A DNA stretch of 5,071 bases from Clostridia bacterium (GTDB lineage: Bacteria; Bacillota; Clostridia; Oscillospirales; CAG-272). Each line of letters begins with the position of its first letter. Position 1 is the first letter of the stretch. A program made the translations under genes and the position numbers. Where the stretch lies: contig CAAGGQ010000174.1 in the NCBI GenBank assembly GCA_900769475.1, positions 1-5,071 on the forward strand. The letters are read 5' to 3'. This document shows, piece by piece, positions 1 through 5,071 of the stretch. The notes under the pieces were generated by a model. It made no database searches. It was not told the origin of the DNA and saw nothing but the letters and a program-made list of their open reading frames with translations.

Positions 1-1
1 A

Positions 2-157
2 ATGGTTGCGATTACTGCATTTATTGTTTTTATGGTCATAGGCAGACTTGTGTCAGGCGTGCACTGGAGCACCGATATCATCGGCGGTGCTTTGTTGAGC
101 ACAGCGATTGTGTTGATGTATTATTCTATTGGTAACATAGTAGCAAAGAACTGCTGA
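2..157 (+). CDS. PAP2-family phosphatase, C-terminal fragment
   Basis: This is the 3' end of a gene that begins upstream of the window; 51 codons and a TGA stop are visible. The peptide contains GRLVSGVHWSTDIIGG, which fits the last signature of the PAP2 (type 2 phosphatidic acid phosphatase) superfamily, R-x5-H-x3-D. Here these are R15, H21 and D25 of the fragment. In the family this His is the phosphorylated nucleophile and the Asp assists it. Hydrophobic stretches flank the motif on both sides (about residues 3-13 and 26-43), as expected for an integral membrane enzyme with this motif at a membrane face. Known family substrates include phosphatidic acid, phosphatidylglycerophosphate and undecaprenyl pyrophosphate; the fragment cannot tell these apart. 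The ATG at base 2 is probably internal, because the family's first two signatures would lie upstream. The first motif residue is Gly rather than the usual Ser. The nearest clear terminator is at 383-419. Confidence 0.8.
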   Translation: MVAITAFIVFMVIGRLVSGVHWSTDIIGGALLSTAIVLMYYSIGNIVAKNC

Positions 158-205
158 ACAAATTTCATTTTGTCGAGTAGAATCAGCGGTGAATACTAAT
201 GCGAT

Positions 206-226
206 TTTGGTGCAAATTTGGTGCAA
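206..226. repeat. Direct repeat of 10-mer TTTGGTGCAA, two copies
   Basis: TTTGGTGCAA occurs at 206-215 and again at 217-226, so the copies start 11 bp apart, about one helical turn. It lies 49 bp past the stop codon of the PAP2 gene and 12 bp before the ACGATAT array. No function can be read from sequence alone. Possibilities are a protein-binding site pair or part of a recombination site. Confidence 0.6.
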
Positions 227-237
227 CACTTTATGCG

Positions 238-323
238 ACGATACTCACGATATTCACGATATCGCACGAAAACACACGATAAATGCACGATATCACACGA
301 TATTTTACGATATTCACGATATC
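238..323. repeat. Phased array of nine ACGATAT-type repeats
   Basis: Nine ACGA cores start at 238, 247, 256, 266, 276, 287, 297, 307 and 316. The spacings are 9, 9, 10, 10, 11, 10, 10 and 9 bp. Most copies read ACGATAT; the degenerate ones include ACGATAC, ACGAAAA and ACGATAA. A 17-bp exact direct repeat, ACGATATTCACGATATC, is present at 247-263 and 307-323, 60 bp apart. The regular spacing near one helical turn would put the cores on roughly one face of the DNA. The array crosses no recognisable gene. The only open frame over it encodes a repetitive Arg/Tyr/Ser peptide and is probably not a gene. It could be a decayed tandem repeat or a multi-site protein-binding region. Confidence 0.75.
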
Positions 324-382
324 AAACAGTGTTCTTAAAACTCCAAGAGATAATTACCCATTTGGGATTATTTCCATACAAG

Positions 383-419
383 ACAGCACTCACTTCAGTG
401 GGTGCTGTTTTTATTTTTT
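383..419 (+). terminator. Rho-independent terminator
   Basis: An 11-bp stem with one T-G wobble (ACAGCACTCAC at 383-393 with GTGGGTGCTGT at 398-408) encloses a TTCA loop. It is followed by a T-rich run, TTTATTTTTT, up to 419. It is a strong intrinsic terminator on the + strand. The closest upstream gene is the PAP2 phosphatase, whose stop lies 225 bp before the stem. It either ends a long 3' UTR carrying the repeat array or ends a separate transcript that I cannot otherwise define. Confidence 0.85.
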
Positions 420-487
420 AGGGGCGCCCATGGGTCGTCCGTTTATTACATGAAATCTTTGTCGCGGACGTGCAATGCACGCCCCTA
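419..487. repeat. 69-bp inverted-repeat element (REP/MITE-like)
   Basis: The two ends are imperfect 23-bp inverted repeats. Each has an outer block TAGGGGCG (419-426, and as its complement at 480-487) and an inner block CGTCCG (436-441, and as its complement at 465-470). The blocks are separated by 9 bp in both arms. The spacer of each arm contains its own small palindrome: CCCATGGG on the left and TGCAATGCA on the right. The unpaired centre is about 20 bp and AT-rich. It is too short to encode a protein. The left end coincides with the T-tract of the preceding terminator, which is how such short elements often sit. From memory, similar GC-rich elements with ends like these are scattered in gut Clostridia genomes; I could not check this. 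Confidence 0.7.
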
Positions 488-601
488 CGGATAAGGACAG
501 CTCAATATGCAAAGAATTGAGCCGTTCCACTTGTTTTTTTGAAAATGTTGTATTCAAGGGGCTCAAAAAAAGCCTACTTCTATGAAAAAGAACAAAAAAT
601 A
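488..601. other. AT-rich intergenic stretch with no gene
   Basis: The stretch lies between the inverted-repeat element and the -35 box of the lipoprotein gene. It holds one modest 7-bp hairpin, GCTCAAT (500-506) with ATTGAGC (516-522). Its 9-nt loop and the lack of an immediate T-run make it a weak candidate for any function. I see no operator, riboswitch or small gene here. The 158-205 segment, after the PAP2 stop, is likewise empty as far as I can tell. Confidence 0.5.
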
Positions 602-630
602 TTGACATTTCTGCTTTTTTATGGTACAAT
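602..630 (+). promoter_or_regulatory. Sigma-A-type promoter of the solute-binding lipoprotein gene
   Basis: A perfect -35 box TTGACA (602-607) and a -10 box TACAAT (625-630) are separated by 17 bp. A TG extension is present one base before the -10 (622-623). Transcription should start near 637, giving a leader of about 46 nt. This argues that the coding region starts at 683 and not at the in-frame ATG at 539, which lies upstream of the promoter. Confidence 0.85.
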
Positions 631-670
631 ACTCCCATGGCACGCTTCGTATCAAAGAATAAAACGAAAG

Positions 671-675
671 AAGGA
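671..675 (+). promoter_or_regulatory. Ribosome binding site (AAGGA) deciding the start at 683
   Basis: AAGGA ends 7 nt before the ATG at 683, within an A/G-rich leader. It supports this start over the upstream in-frame ATG codons at 539 and 545, which lie before the promoter and outside the predicted transcript. Confidence 0.65.
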
Positions 676-682
676 AAGACGA

Positions 683-2179
683 ATGAAGAGCAGAGTAATG
701 GTCAGACTTTTCTGTCTGCTGTTAGTGCTTTGTATGCTGTGTGCGACCTTTGTTGCTTGTGCAACCGAGGGCGGAAACAGCACTTTGACAAACGATTCCA
801 CCGGTGCGACCACGAACGGTGTAACGACACCGGGCGGACCTCCCACCGACGAACAGGGCTATCTTCTTTTAGAGAGTATTCCCGAGCATTTTAAGATCAG
901 TGATACCTTCTCGGTTCTTGGTTGGGGCAATGGAATGCAACACTACCGCGAAGAGCTGGGAACCGACGTGGTGGGCAATGCCATTTATCAGCGTAGCCTG
1001 GCAGTAGAGGAGCGCTTGGACGTGGATCTGATCTGGACCTTTGTGCCCGGTAAGTGGGAATACAGAAATGATTTTGCCCAAGAGATCTACAAAACCAGCT
1101 CCACCGGTATGGCCTATGACGCCACCGTTTGCTATAATCTGGTTCCTTATGTTCTGGCAGTTCAGGGACTGGCCGAGAACCTTTATGATACCGATTACAT
1201 CGATCTGTCGGCTCCCTGGTGGCCCTCCGCTTATCTGGACGAAGCACTCTATAACGAAACGATCTTCGGCTTGGTAGAGAGCTGTGCCTACGCAACGCTG
1301 CGTCAGATGACGGGTGTGTTCTTTAACAACGATCTCATCGAGGACAAAAACCTGAAGAGCCCCTACGATATGGTAGCGGCAAACGAGTGGACCCTGGAAA
1401 ACATGGTGGCCATGCTCAAGGGTGTTTATGAGGATCGCAATGCCGACGGCAAGAAGGACGTAAACGACTTCTACGGCGTTTCCACCGGTAATGCTGCCCA
1501 GATCGATAGCTGGTTCTACGGTGCAGGCTACCGTTGGTCTGCTTTTGACGGAGAAGGGGACCTGAAGCTTTTGGCCGGCGACCCCTCGATCATTGAGTTC
1601 ACCCACCGTATGGCCGAGGCTTTTTCTCACGAGGAATTCTACCCTGTAGACTCCAAGCACGGAAACCTGTTCCAGGAGTCCAGAGCTGTTCTGTACCTGG
1701 GTAGTGTTACTCTGACCGAATCGGCCTTGAAGGACAAGGAGATCCGATATGGTATCGTTCCCAATCCTAAGGGAAGCTCCGAGCAGAAGCGCTACTACAC
1801 TCACCTTTCCAACACCCACGATGCGTGGTGTATTCCTTTGAATGCCGAGAATATCAATAACTCTTCGGCCGTCATTGAGAGTATGGCTTACGAGTCTTAC
1901 CGTACTGTTGAGCCCGTGTATTACGAGAACTGCATCAAGCTTCGGTACGCTCCCGATGATCGTCTTGGTGAGATGTACGATCTGATCCGTGAGAGCATCA
2001 CCTTTGACTTCTTCTATCTGTTTGGCGGATCCTTCAAGGTATTTCCCATCACTCCTATGCGTGATAGCTGTCAAAAGCCGCAGCAATATAGCTGGAGCTC
2101 TGCTTGGGAAAAGAACCGAACCATGTGGGAAGCCGAATTTAATAGCATTGTCGATCTTTACAAGGGCAATGTAAAATAA
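683..2179 (+). CDS. Extracellular solute-binding lipoprotein (ABC-transporter family 1-like)
   Basis: The 498-aa protein is predicted to be an extracytoplasmic substrate-binding lipoprotein, probably for a carbohydrate ABC importer. Residues 1-25 form a signal peptide with basic residues (K2, R4, R8) and a Leu/Cys-rich core. It ends in a lipobox, FVAC, with the lipidated cysteine at C26. A Thr/Ser/Gly/Pro-rich linker (about 27-58) would tether the folded domain to the membrane. The body has the size and composition of family 1 solute-binding proteins. It includes SAPWWPSAYLDEALYN, like the aromatic segment often seen in sugar-binding members, and a C-terminal half rich in Trp and Tyr. Residues 251-262 (DRNADGKKDVND) form an EF-hand-like loop with acidic or amide residues at loop positions 1, 3, 5, 9 and 12, typical of a calcium site. 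No permease or ATPase gene is adjacent, and the gene has its own promoter and terminator, so it appears monocistronic. The substrate cannot be assigned. Confidence 0.8.
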   Translation: MKSRVMVRLFCLLLVLCMLCATFVACATEGGNSTLTNDSTGATTNGVTTPGGPPTDEQGYLLLESIPEHFKISDTFSVLGWGNGMQHYREELGTDVVGNAIYQRSLAVEERLDVDLIWTFVPGKWEYRNDFAQEIYKTSSTGMAYDATVCYNLVPYVLAVQGLAENLYDTDYIDLSAPWWPSAYLDEALYNETIFGLVESCAYATLRQMTGVFFNNDLIEDKNLKSPYDMVAANEWTLENMVAMLKGVYEDRNADGKKDVNDFYGVSTGNAAQIDSWFYGAGYRWSAFDGEGDLKLLAGDPSIIEFTHRMAEAFSHEEFYPVDSKHGNLFQESRAVLYLGSVTLTESALKDKEIRYGIVPNPKGSSEQKRYYTHLSNTHDAWCIPLNAENINNSSAVIESMAYESYRTVEPVYYENCIKLRYAPDDRLGEMYDLIRESITFDFFYLFGGSFKVFPITPMRDSCQKPQQYSWSSAWEKNRTMWEAEFNSIVDLYKGNVK

Positions 2180-2197
2180 TGAAATAATAACGATAAT

Positions 2198-2237
2198 AAA
2201 AGGAAGGATCGCCTCTTTTGAGGCGATCCTTCCTTTT
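2198..2237. terminator. Rho-independent terminator with an 18-bp perfect stem
   Basis: An 18-bp perfect inverted repeat (2198-2215 with 2220-2237) encloses a TTTT loop. The stem begins AAAAGGAAGG and ends CCTTCCTTTT, so either strand gives a stem with a 3' T-run. It can act in both directions. On the + strand it ends the solute-binding lipoprotein transcript 18 bp after the stop codon. Confidence 0.92.
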
Positions 2238-2291
2238 GATAAAAAATCTTTTTTGTAAGGATGTTCCATTTATAAAAACGTAACCGCCCTA

Positions 2292-2320
2292 TTTACTTTT
2301 TCTCGGTTTTATGATATAAT
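2292..2320 (+). promoter_or_regulatory. Promoter of the DUF3592-like membrane protein gene
   Basis: A perfect -10 box TATAAT (2315-2320) is preceded by an extended TG (2312-2313). A weaker -35 box, TTTACT (2292-2297, four of six matches), lies 17 bp upstream. Start of transcription is expected near 2327, which leaves a leader of about 38 nt before the ATG at 2365. Confidence 0.75.
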
Positions 2321-2352
2321 CAACTTGATTGACGGTTTGCATTTTTATGAAC

Positions 2353-2357
2353 GGAGG
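2353..2357 (+). promoter_or_regulatory. Ribosome binding site (GGAGG) deciding the start at 2365
   Basis: A strong GGAGG lies 7 nt before the ATG at 2365. The earlier in-frame ATG codons at 2329 and 2347 have no comparable site; the first nearly coincides with the predicted transcription start and the second lies just ahead of GGAGG. Confidence 0.8.
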
Positions 2358-2364
2358 AACGGTA

Positions 2365-2784
2365 ATGCAACGAAAGAGCGTTGGAATTCTTTTTTTGATT
2401 GTTGGTTTAGTATTCGCGATGCTTGGTGTTCTCAAATATGCGAATGTTCTTGTTGAAGAAAAAGACGATCGAATCTATACCGTTGCCCGCATCATTCAAA
2501 TCGACTCACGGGAAACCGGTGACCCGGAGCATCCCGTTGCGTACACCGCCTACGTGGAATTTGAAAGGAAGGGCGAGGGGCAGGTCGCTCAATTAAATGT
2601 CTACCGATCCGATTTTCAAATTGGAAAAAGCCTGGAGATCTATTATTACGAAGACGCTATGTCCACGGTTTATATTGAGGGAAGCGACGGCTTTTACCTT
2701 CTCTTTGCGGCGGTGGGCTTGGCCTTCGCGCTTCTGGGGACGGCTTTGGTAGCCCGAAAGAGTGAAAGTCGGGTAGAAAAATAA
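2365..2784 (+). CDS. Small two-helix membrane protein, DUF3592-like
   Basis: The 139-aa protein has a hydrophobic helix at about residues 7-27, a polar central domain of about 80 residues, and a second helix at about 112-132, then a short basic tail. The central part has features I associate with DUF3592: a strand IYTVARIIQI, a YTAYVEFERKG strand pair, then IGKSLEIYYYEDAMSTVYI, similar to the family's G-x-x-V-x-V-x-Y-x-x-x-x-P pattern but lacking the Pro. If both helices cross the membrane, the domain between them faces one side, probably outside. The family has no established function, so none is assigned. It has its own promoter and no clear terminator before the next gene, whose promoter begins 32 bp after the stop. 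Some read-through into the branching enzyme gene is possible. Confidence 0.7.
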   Translation: MQRKSVGILFLIVGLVFAMLGVLKYANVLVEEKDDRIYTVARIIQIDSRETGDPEHPVAYTAYVEFERKGEGQVAQLNVYRSDFQIGKSLEIYYYEDAMSTVYIEGSDGFYLLFAAVGLAFALLGTALVARKSESRVEK

Positions 2785-2816
2785 CGTCTTCTTTTCTCCT
2801 CTCGACAAAAAACGCA

Positions 2817-2845
2817 TTGACACAAGGGAAAAAAAAGAGTATAAT
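2817..2845 (+). promoter_or_regulatory. Perfect-consensus sigma-A-type promoter of the branching enzyme gene
   Basis: TTGACA (2817-2822) and TATAAT (2840-2845) are both perfect and separated by the ideal 17 bp. The spacer is A-rich. Transcription should start near 2852, giving a leader of about 40 nt. I see no operator palindrome or cre-like site overlapping it. Promoter strength alone suggests high constitutive expression. Confidence 0.9.
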
Positions 2846-2879
2846 AAAAGAAAGAATCGTTGGACTTTCATTTTTTATT

Positions 2880-2885
2880 GGGAGG
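2880..2885 (+). promoter_or_regulatory. Ribosome binding site (GGGAGG) deciding the start at 2892
   Basis: GGGAGG ends 6 nt before the ATG at 2892, ideal spacing for a strong Shine-Dalgarno site. The open frame extends upstream through the promoter, so this site together with the promoter position sets the start. Confidence 0.85.
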
Positions 2886-2891
2886 TGTCGC

Positions 2892-4898
2892 ATGAGCTAC
2901 AAGATCTTTGATTACGATCCAAGCCTGCTTCCTTATCAAGAGGATCTTCTTCAGCGGATGAGGAACTTCGAGCATAAGAAAAACGAGCTGGTTAGCACAG
3001 ATGGTTCTCTGAGCGATTTTGCCAACGGACACGAGTATTTTGGGTTTCATAAGACCTCTAACGGCTGGTACTACCGGGAGTGGGCTCCCGCTGCCGACGA
3101 GGTCTATCTCACGGGAGATATGGTGGATTGGCGCTGGCTGGAGCTGAAGCTGATTCCTCTTGGAAACGGTGTTTTTGAGATCTTCCTGCCCGGAAAAAAG
3201 GCGCTCTATCACGGATGCCACGTAAAGACCATCGTTCGCTCTCAAGGGCGACTCCTCGAGCGTGTTCCTCTGTATATTCGCCGCGTGGAGCAGGATCCTA
3301 CCACCCACGCCTGGTGCGGTGTGATCGTGGACGAGCCTGCCTACAAATGGAAAAAGCGAAGCTTTACTCCTCCCAAGGAGCTGCGTATCTACGAGTGCCA
3401 CATTGGCATGGCTCAAGAAAAAGAGGGCATTGGCACCTATGAGGAATTCATTCAAAACGTGCTCCCGCGGATTCACGCCCTGGGTTACAATGCCATTCAG
3501 ATCATGGCTATTATGGAGCATCCCTACTACGGCTCCTTTGGCTACCAAGTGTCCTCCTTTTATGCTGCTTGCTCCCGTTATGGTACCCCCAACGGTCTTA
3601 AGGCGTTGATCGATGCCGCCCACGGCCTGGGCATTGCCGTACTTTTGGACGTGGTTCACTCCCACGCGGTGCGCAATACCGCCGAGGGCCTGAACGAGTT
3701 TGACGGCACCGTGTATCAGTTCTTCCACACCGGCCCAAGGGGTGAGCATCCCGCCTGGGGAACCAAGCTCTTTAACTATAACAAGAATGAGGTCCTGCAT
3801 TTTCTGCTTTCCAACCTCAAATTCTGGATGACCGAGTTCCATTTTGACGGTTTCCGCTTTGACGGCGTGACCTCCATGATCTATCACGATCATGGCCTGG
3901 GCACCGCCTTTACCGATTACAGCAAGTATTTCTCCCTGAACACCGACACCGAGGCCATCACCTACCTCCAGCTGGCCAACGCCATGATCCGCGAGGTCAA
4001 TCCCCACGCCATTACCGTGGCCGAGGATATGTCGGCTATGCCGGGCATGTGTCTTCCCATTGCCGAGGGAGGCATTGGCTTTGATTACCGCCTGGCCATG
4101 GGCAATCCCGATCTTTGGATCAAGCTGCTCAAGGAGGTTCCTGATGAGCAGTGGGATATGTGGCAGATCTGGGCAGAGCTGACCGGTCGCCGTCCGGGAG
4201 AAAAATATATAGGCTACGTGGAGTCCCACGATCAAGCGTTGGTGGGGGACAAGACAGTGATGTTCCGTCTGTGTGATAGTCACATGTACACCTCCATGTC
4301 CAAGCTGACCCCGGATCCCGTGATCGATCGCGGGATCGCCATGCACAAGCTGATCCGCCTGGTGACCCTGACCCTGGGAGGCGAGGGCTACCTCAACTTT
4401 ATGGGCAATGAGTTCGGCCATCCCGAGTGGATCGATTTCCCAAGAGAAGGGAATGATTGGAGCTATTTTTACTGCCGCCGCCAGTGGCATCTGGCCGACG
4501 ATCCGTTGTTGAGATACGGCGATCTGCAGGCCTTTGACGGAGCCATGCTGACCATGGCAAAGGAGAAAAAGATTTTTGCCGCCGTGCCCAAGTGCATCTT
4601 CATTGATGCCGAGAAGCAGGTGCTGGTGTATGAGCGCAACGGTGCGGTGTTCGTTTTGAACTTCAGCCCCACCAACAGCTACGAGGGATACTACGTGACC
4701 CTTCCCAAGCGCGGGGAGTATCGGGTGGTGCTTTCCACCGATGATGCCGCCTTTGGCGGCTGGAATCGCATTTCCAAGGATTATATTTACAAATCCCAAC
4801 GTCAGCCCGACGGTGCCCACCGCATCCAAGTCTACCTGCCCGCCCGTAGTGGCCTTTGCCTGACGCGCGTTCCCGCTTCGCGGAAGTCTGGGAAATAA
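2892..4898 (+). CDS. glgB: 1,4-alpha-glucan (glycogen) branching enzyme, GH13_8 eukaryote-like type
   Basis: The 668-aa cytoplasmic enzyme cuts alpha-1,4-glucan chains and rejoins them in alpha-1,6 linkage, making the branches of glycogen. A short helical N-terminus is followed by a CBM48-like domain (about 45-150; YYREWAPAADEVYLTGDMVDW region, W64). The GH13 barrel then runs from about 164 (LRIYECHIGM) to about 530. Conserved segments are MAIMEHPYYGSFGYQ (205-219), DVVHSHA (253-259), FDGFRFDGVTS with nucleophile D324 and R322, AEDMSAMP with acid/base E378, ESHDQALVGD with D447, and MGNEFGHPEW (504-513). The catalytic triad is intact. A beta-rich C-terminal domain (about 570-655) completes the fold. 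These segments match the animal and fungal enzymes from memory, not the E. coli GlgB type, and the length is close to the roughly 700 aa of the eukaryotic proteins. No other glycogen gene is adjacent. The symbol glgB is by function; some databases may use another name for this class. Confidence 0.96.
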   Translation: MSYKIFDYDPSLLPYQEDLLQRMRNFEHKKNELVSTDGSLSDFANGHEYFGFHKTSNGWYYREWAPAADEVYLTGDMVDWRWLELKLIPLGNGVFEIFLPGKKALYHGCHVKTIVRSQGRLLERVPLYIRRVEQDPTTHAWCGVIVDEPAYKWKKRSFTPPKELRIYECHIGMAQEKEGIGTYEEFIQNVLPRIHALGYNAIQIMAIMEHPYYGSFGYQVSSFYAACSRYGTPNGLKALIDAAHGLGIAVLLDVVHSHAVRNTAEGLNEFDGTVYQFFHTGPRGEHPAWGTKLFNYNKNEVLHFLLSNLKFWMTEFHFDGFRFDGVTSMIYHDHGLGTAFTDYSKYFSLNTDTEAITYLQLANAMIREVNPHAITVAEDMSAMPGMCLPIAEGGIGFDYRLAMGNPDLWIKLLKEVPDEQWDMWQIWAELTGRRPGEKYIGYVESHDQALVGDKTVMFRLCDSHMYTSMSKLTPDPVIDRGIAMHKLIRLVTLTLGGEGYLNFMGNEFGHPEWIDFPREGNDWSYFYCRRQWHLADDPLLRYGDLQAFDGAMLTMAKEKKIFAAVPKCIFIDAEKQVLVYERNGAVFVLNFSPTNSYEGYYVTLPKRGEYRVVLSTDDAAFGGWNRISKDYIYKSQRQPDGAHRIQVYLPARSGLCLTRVPASRKSGK

Positions 4899-4909
4899 TA
4901 AAAAAGAGA

Positions 4910-4932
4910 GAACGGTTGCATCGGCAACGTTC
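4910..4932 (-). terminator. Possible leftward terminator hairpin
   Basis: GAACGGTTGC (4910-4919) pairs with GCAACGTTC (4924-4932), with one bulged base and an ATCG loop. No T-run follows on the + strand. Read on the minus strand, the stem is followed after four bases by TTTTTTATT, so it could stop transcription entering from the right. No leftward gene is visible inside the window. Confidence 0.35.
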
Positions 4933-4945
4933 GCGAAAAAATACG

Positions 4946-4980
4946 AACACCACCAAGGATTTTTCTTTGGTGGTGTTTTT
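4946..4980 (+). terminator. Rho-independent terminator of the branching enzyme gene
   Basis: A 14-bp stem with one G-T wobble (4946-4959 with 4964-4977) encloses a TTTT loop. The + strand then continues with TTT, extending the TT at the stem's 3' end into a run of five. It lies 47 bp after the stop codon of the branching enzyme. Confidence 0.9.
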
Positions 4981-5000
4981 ATCGACGGGAACTTACGAAA

Positions 5001-5060
5001 GGCTCCCTCCGGGAGGGAGCTGGATTTTGCGTAGCAAAAGACTGAGGGAGAGCGCGTGAC
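5001..5060. repeat. GC-rich double-hairpin intergenic repeat
   Basis: Hairpin one is a 9-bp perfect palindrome, GCTCCCTCC (5002-5010) and GGAGGGAGC (5012-5020), with a single central G. Hairpin two is TTTTGC-GTA-GCAAAA (5025-5039). They are followed by ACTGAGGGAGAGC, whose GAGGGAG (5044-5050) could instead pair with CTCCCTC (5003-5009). The arrangement GGCTCCC...GGGAGCTG...hairpin...ACTGAGGGA matches, from memory, an intergenic repeat common in Oscillospiraceae-like genomes. The right end may continue past the window. Confidence 0.7.
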
Positions 5061-5071
5061 AATAAAATCCG

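Noticed and set aside
170..199. Possible promoter TTGTCG-18-TACTAA after the PAP2 gene
   Set aside because: The -10 box matches only half the consensus and the -35 box is also weak; it is within what is expected by chance in AT-rich sequence.
238..323. CRISPR array
   Set aside because: The repeat period is only 9-11 bp, with no unique spacers of 25-40 bp and no cas genes.
218..421. 67-aa open frame covering the ACGATAT array
   Set aside because: Its repetitive Arg/Tyr/Ser peptide simply reads through the DNA repeat, it runs into the terminator, and it has no convincing ribosome binding site or promoter.
500..522. Hairpin GCTCAAT/ATTGAGC as a terminator or riboswitch element
   Set aside because: The stem is only 7 bp with a 9-nt loop, the T-run lies too far downstream, and no known riboswitch core is recognisable.
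539..682. N-terminal extension of the solute-binding protein from the ATG at 539
   Set aside because: It would start upstream of the promoter at 602-630 and would bury the lipoprotein signal peptide 48 residues inside the protein.
2868..4829. 653-aa open frame antisense to the branching enzyme gene
   Set aside because: It is a shadow of the real gene; its Gly/His/Val/Ile-rich translation resembles no family I know and has no promoter or ribosome binding site. The same holds for the 466-aa antisense frame at 869-2269.

Overview
The window looks like chromosomal DNA from a Gram-positive member of the Clostridia, probably an uncultured gut-type organism near the Oscillospiraceae or Christensenellales. 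This is an inference from four things: near-consensus sigma-A-type promoters with strong Shine-Dalgarno sites, a lipoprotein signal followed by a Thr/Ser/Gly-rich linker, GC-rich short hairpin repeats of a kind I associate from memory with such genomes, and a branching enzyme of the eukaryote-like GH13_8 type that is common in gut Clostridia and Bacteroidota. No rRNA, tRNA, CRISPR array, transposase or integrase gene is visible.

Layout, all genes on the + strand. (1) 2-157: 3' end of a PAP2-type phosphatase. (2) 158-601: a gene-free stretch with two copies of a 10-mer (206-226), nine ACGA-type repeats spaced 9-11 bp apart (238-323), a rho-independent terminator (383-419), and a 69-bp inverted-repeat element touching the terminator's T-tract (419-487). 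(3) 602-2237: a complete single-gene unit with a TTGACA-17-TACAAT promoter, a 498-aa solute-binding lipoprotein, and a terminator with an 18-bp perfect stem. (4) 2292-2784: a promoter and a 139-aa two-helix membrane protein resembling DUF3592. (5) 2817-4980: a perfect-consensus promoter, a 668-aa 1,4-alpha-glucan branching enzyme, and a terminator. (6) 5001-5060: a GC-rich double-hairpin intergenic repeat.

The genes do not form an obvious operon. Three of the four have their own promoter and the fourth is cut by the window edge. The solute-binding lipoprotein (probably carbohydrate uptake) and the branching enzyme (glycogen synthesis) could both belong to carbohydrate handling. However, no permease, ATPase or other glycogen gene is present, so the link is only thematic.

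The coding part is ordinary. The most unusual structure is the phased ACGATAT array and the neighbouring 10-mer repeat in 206-323. I see no convincing new multi-gene system here.
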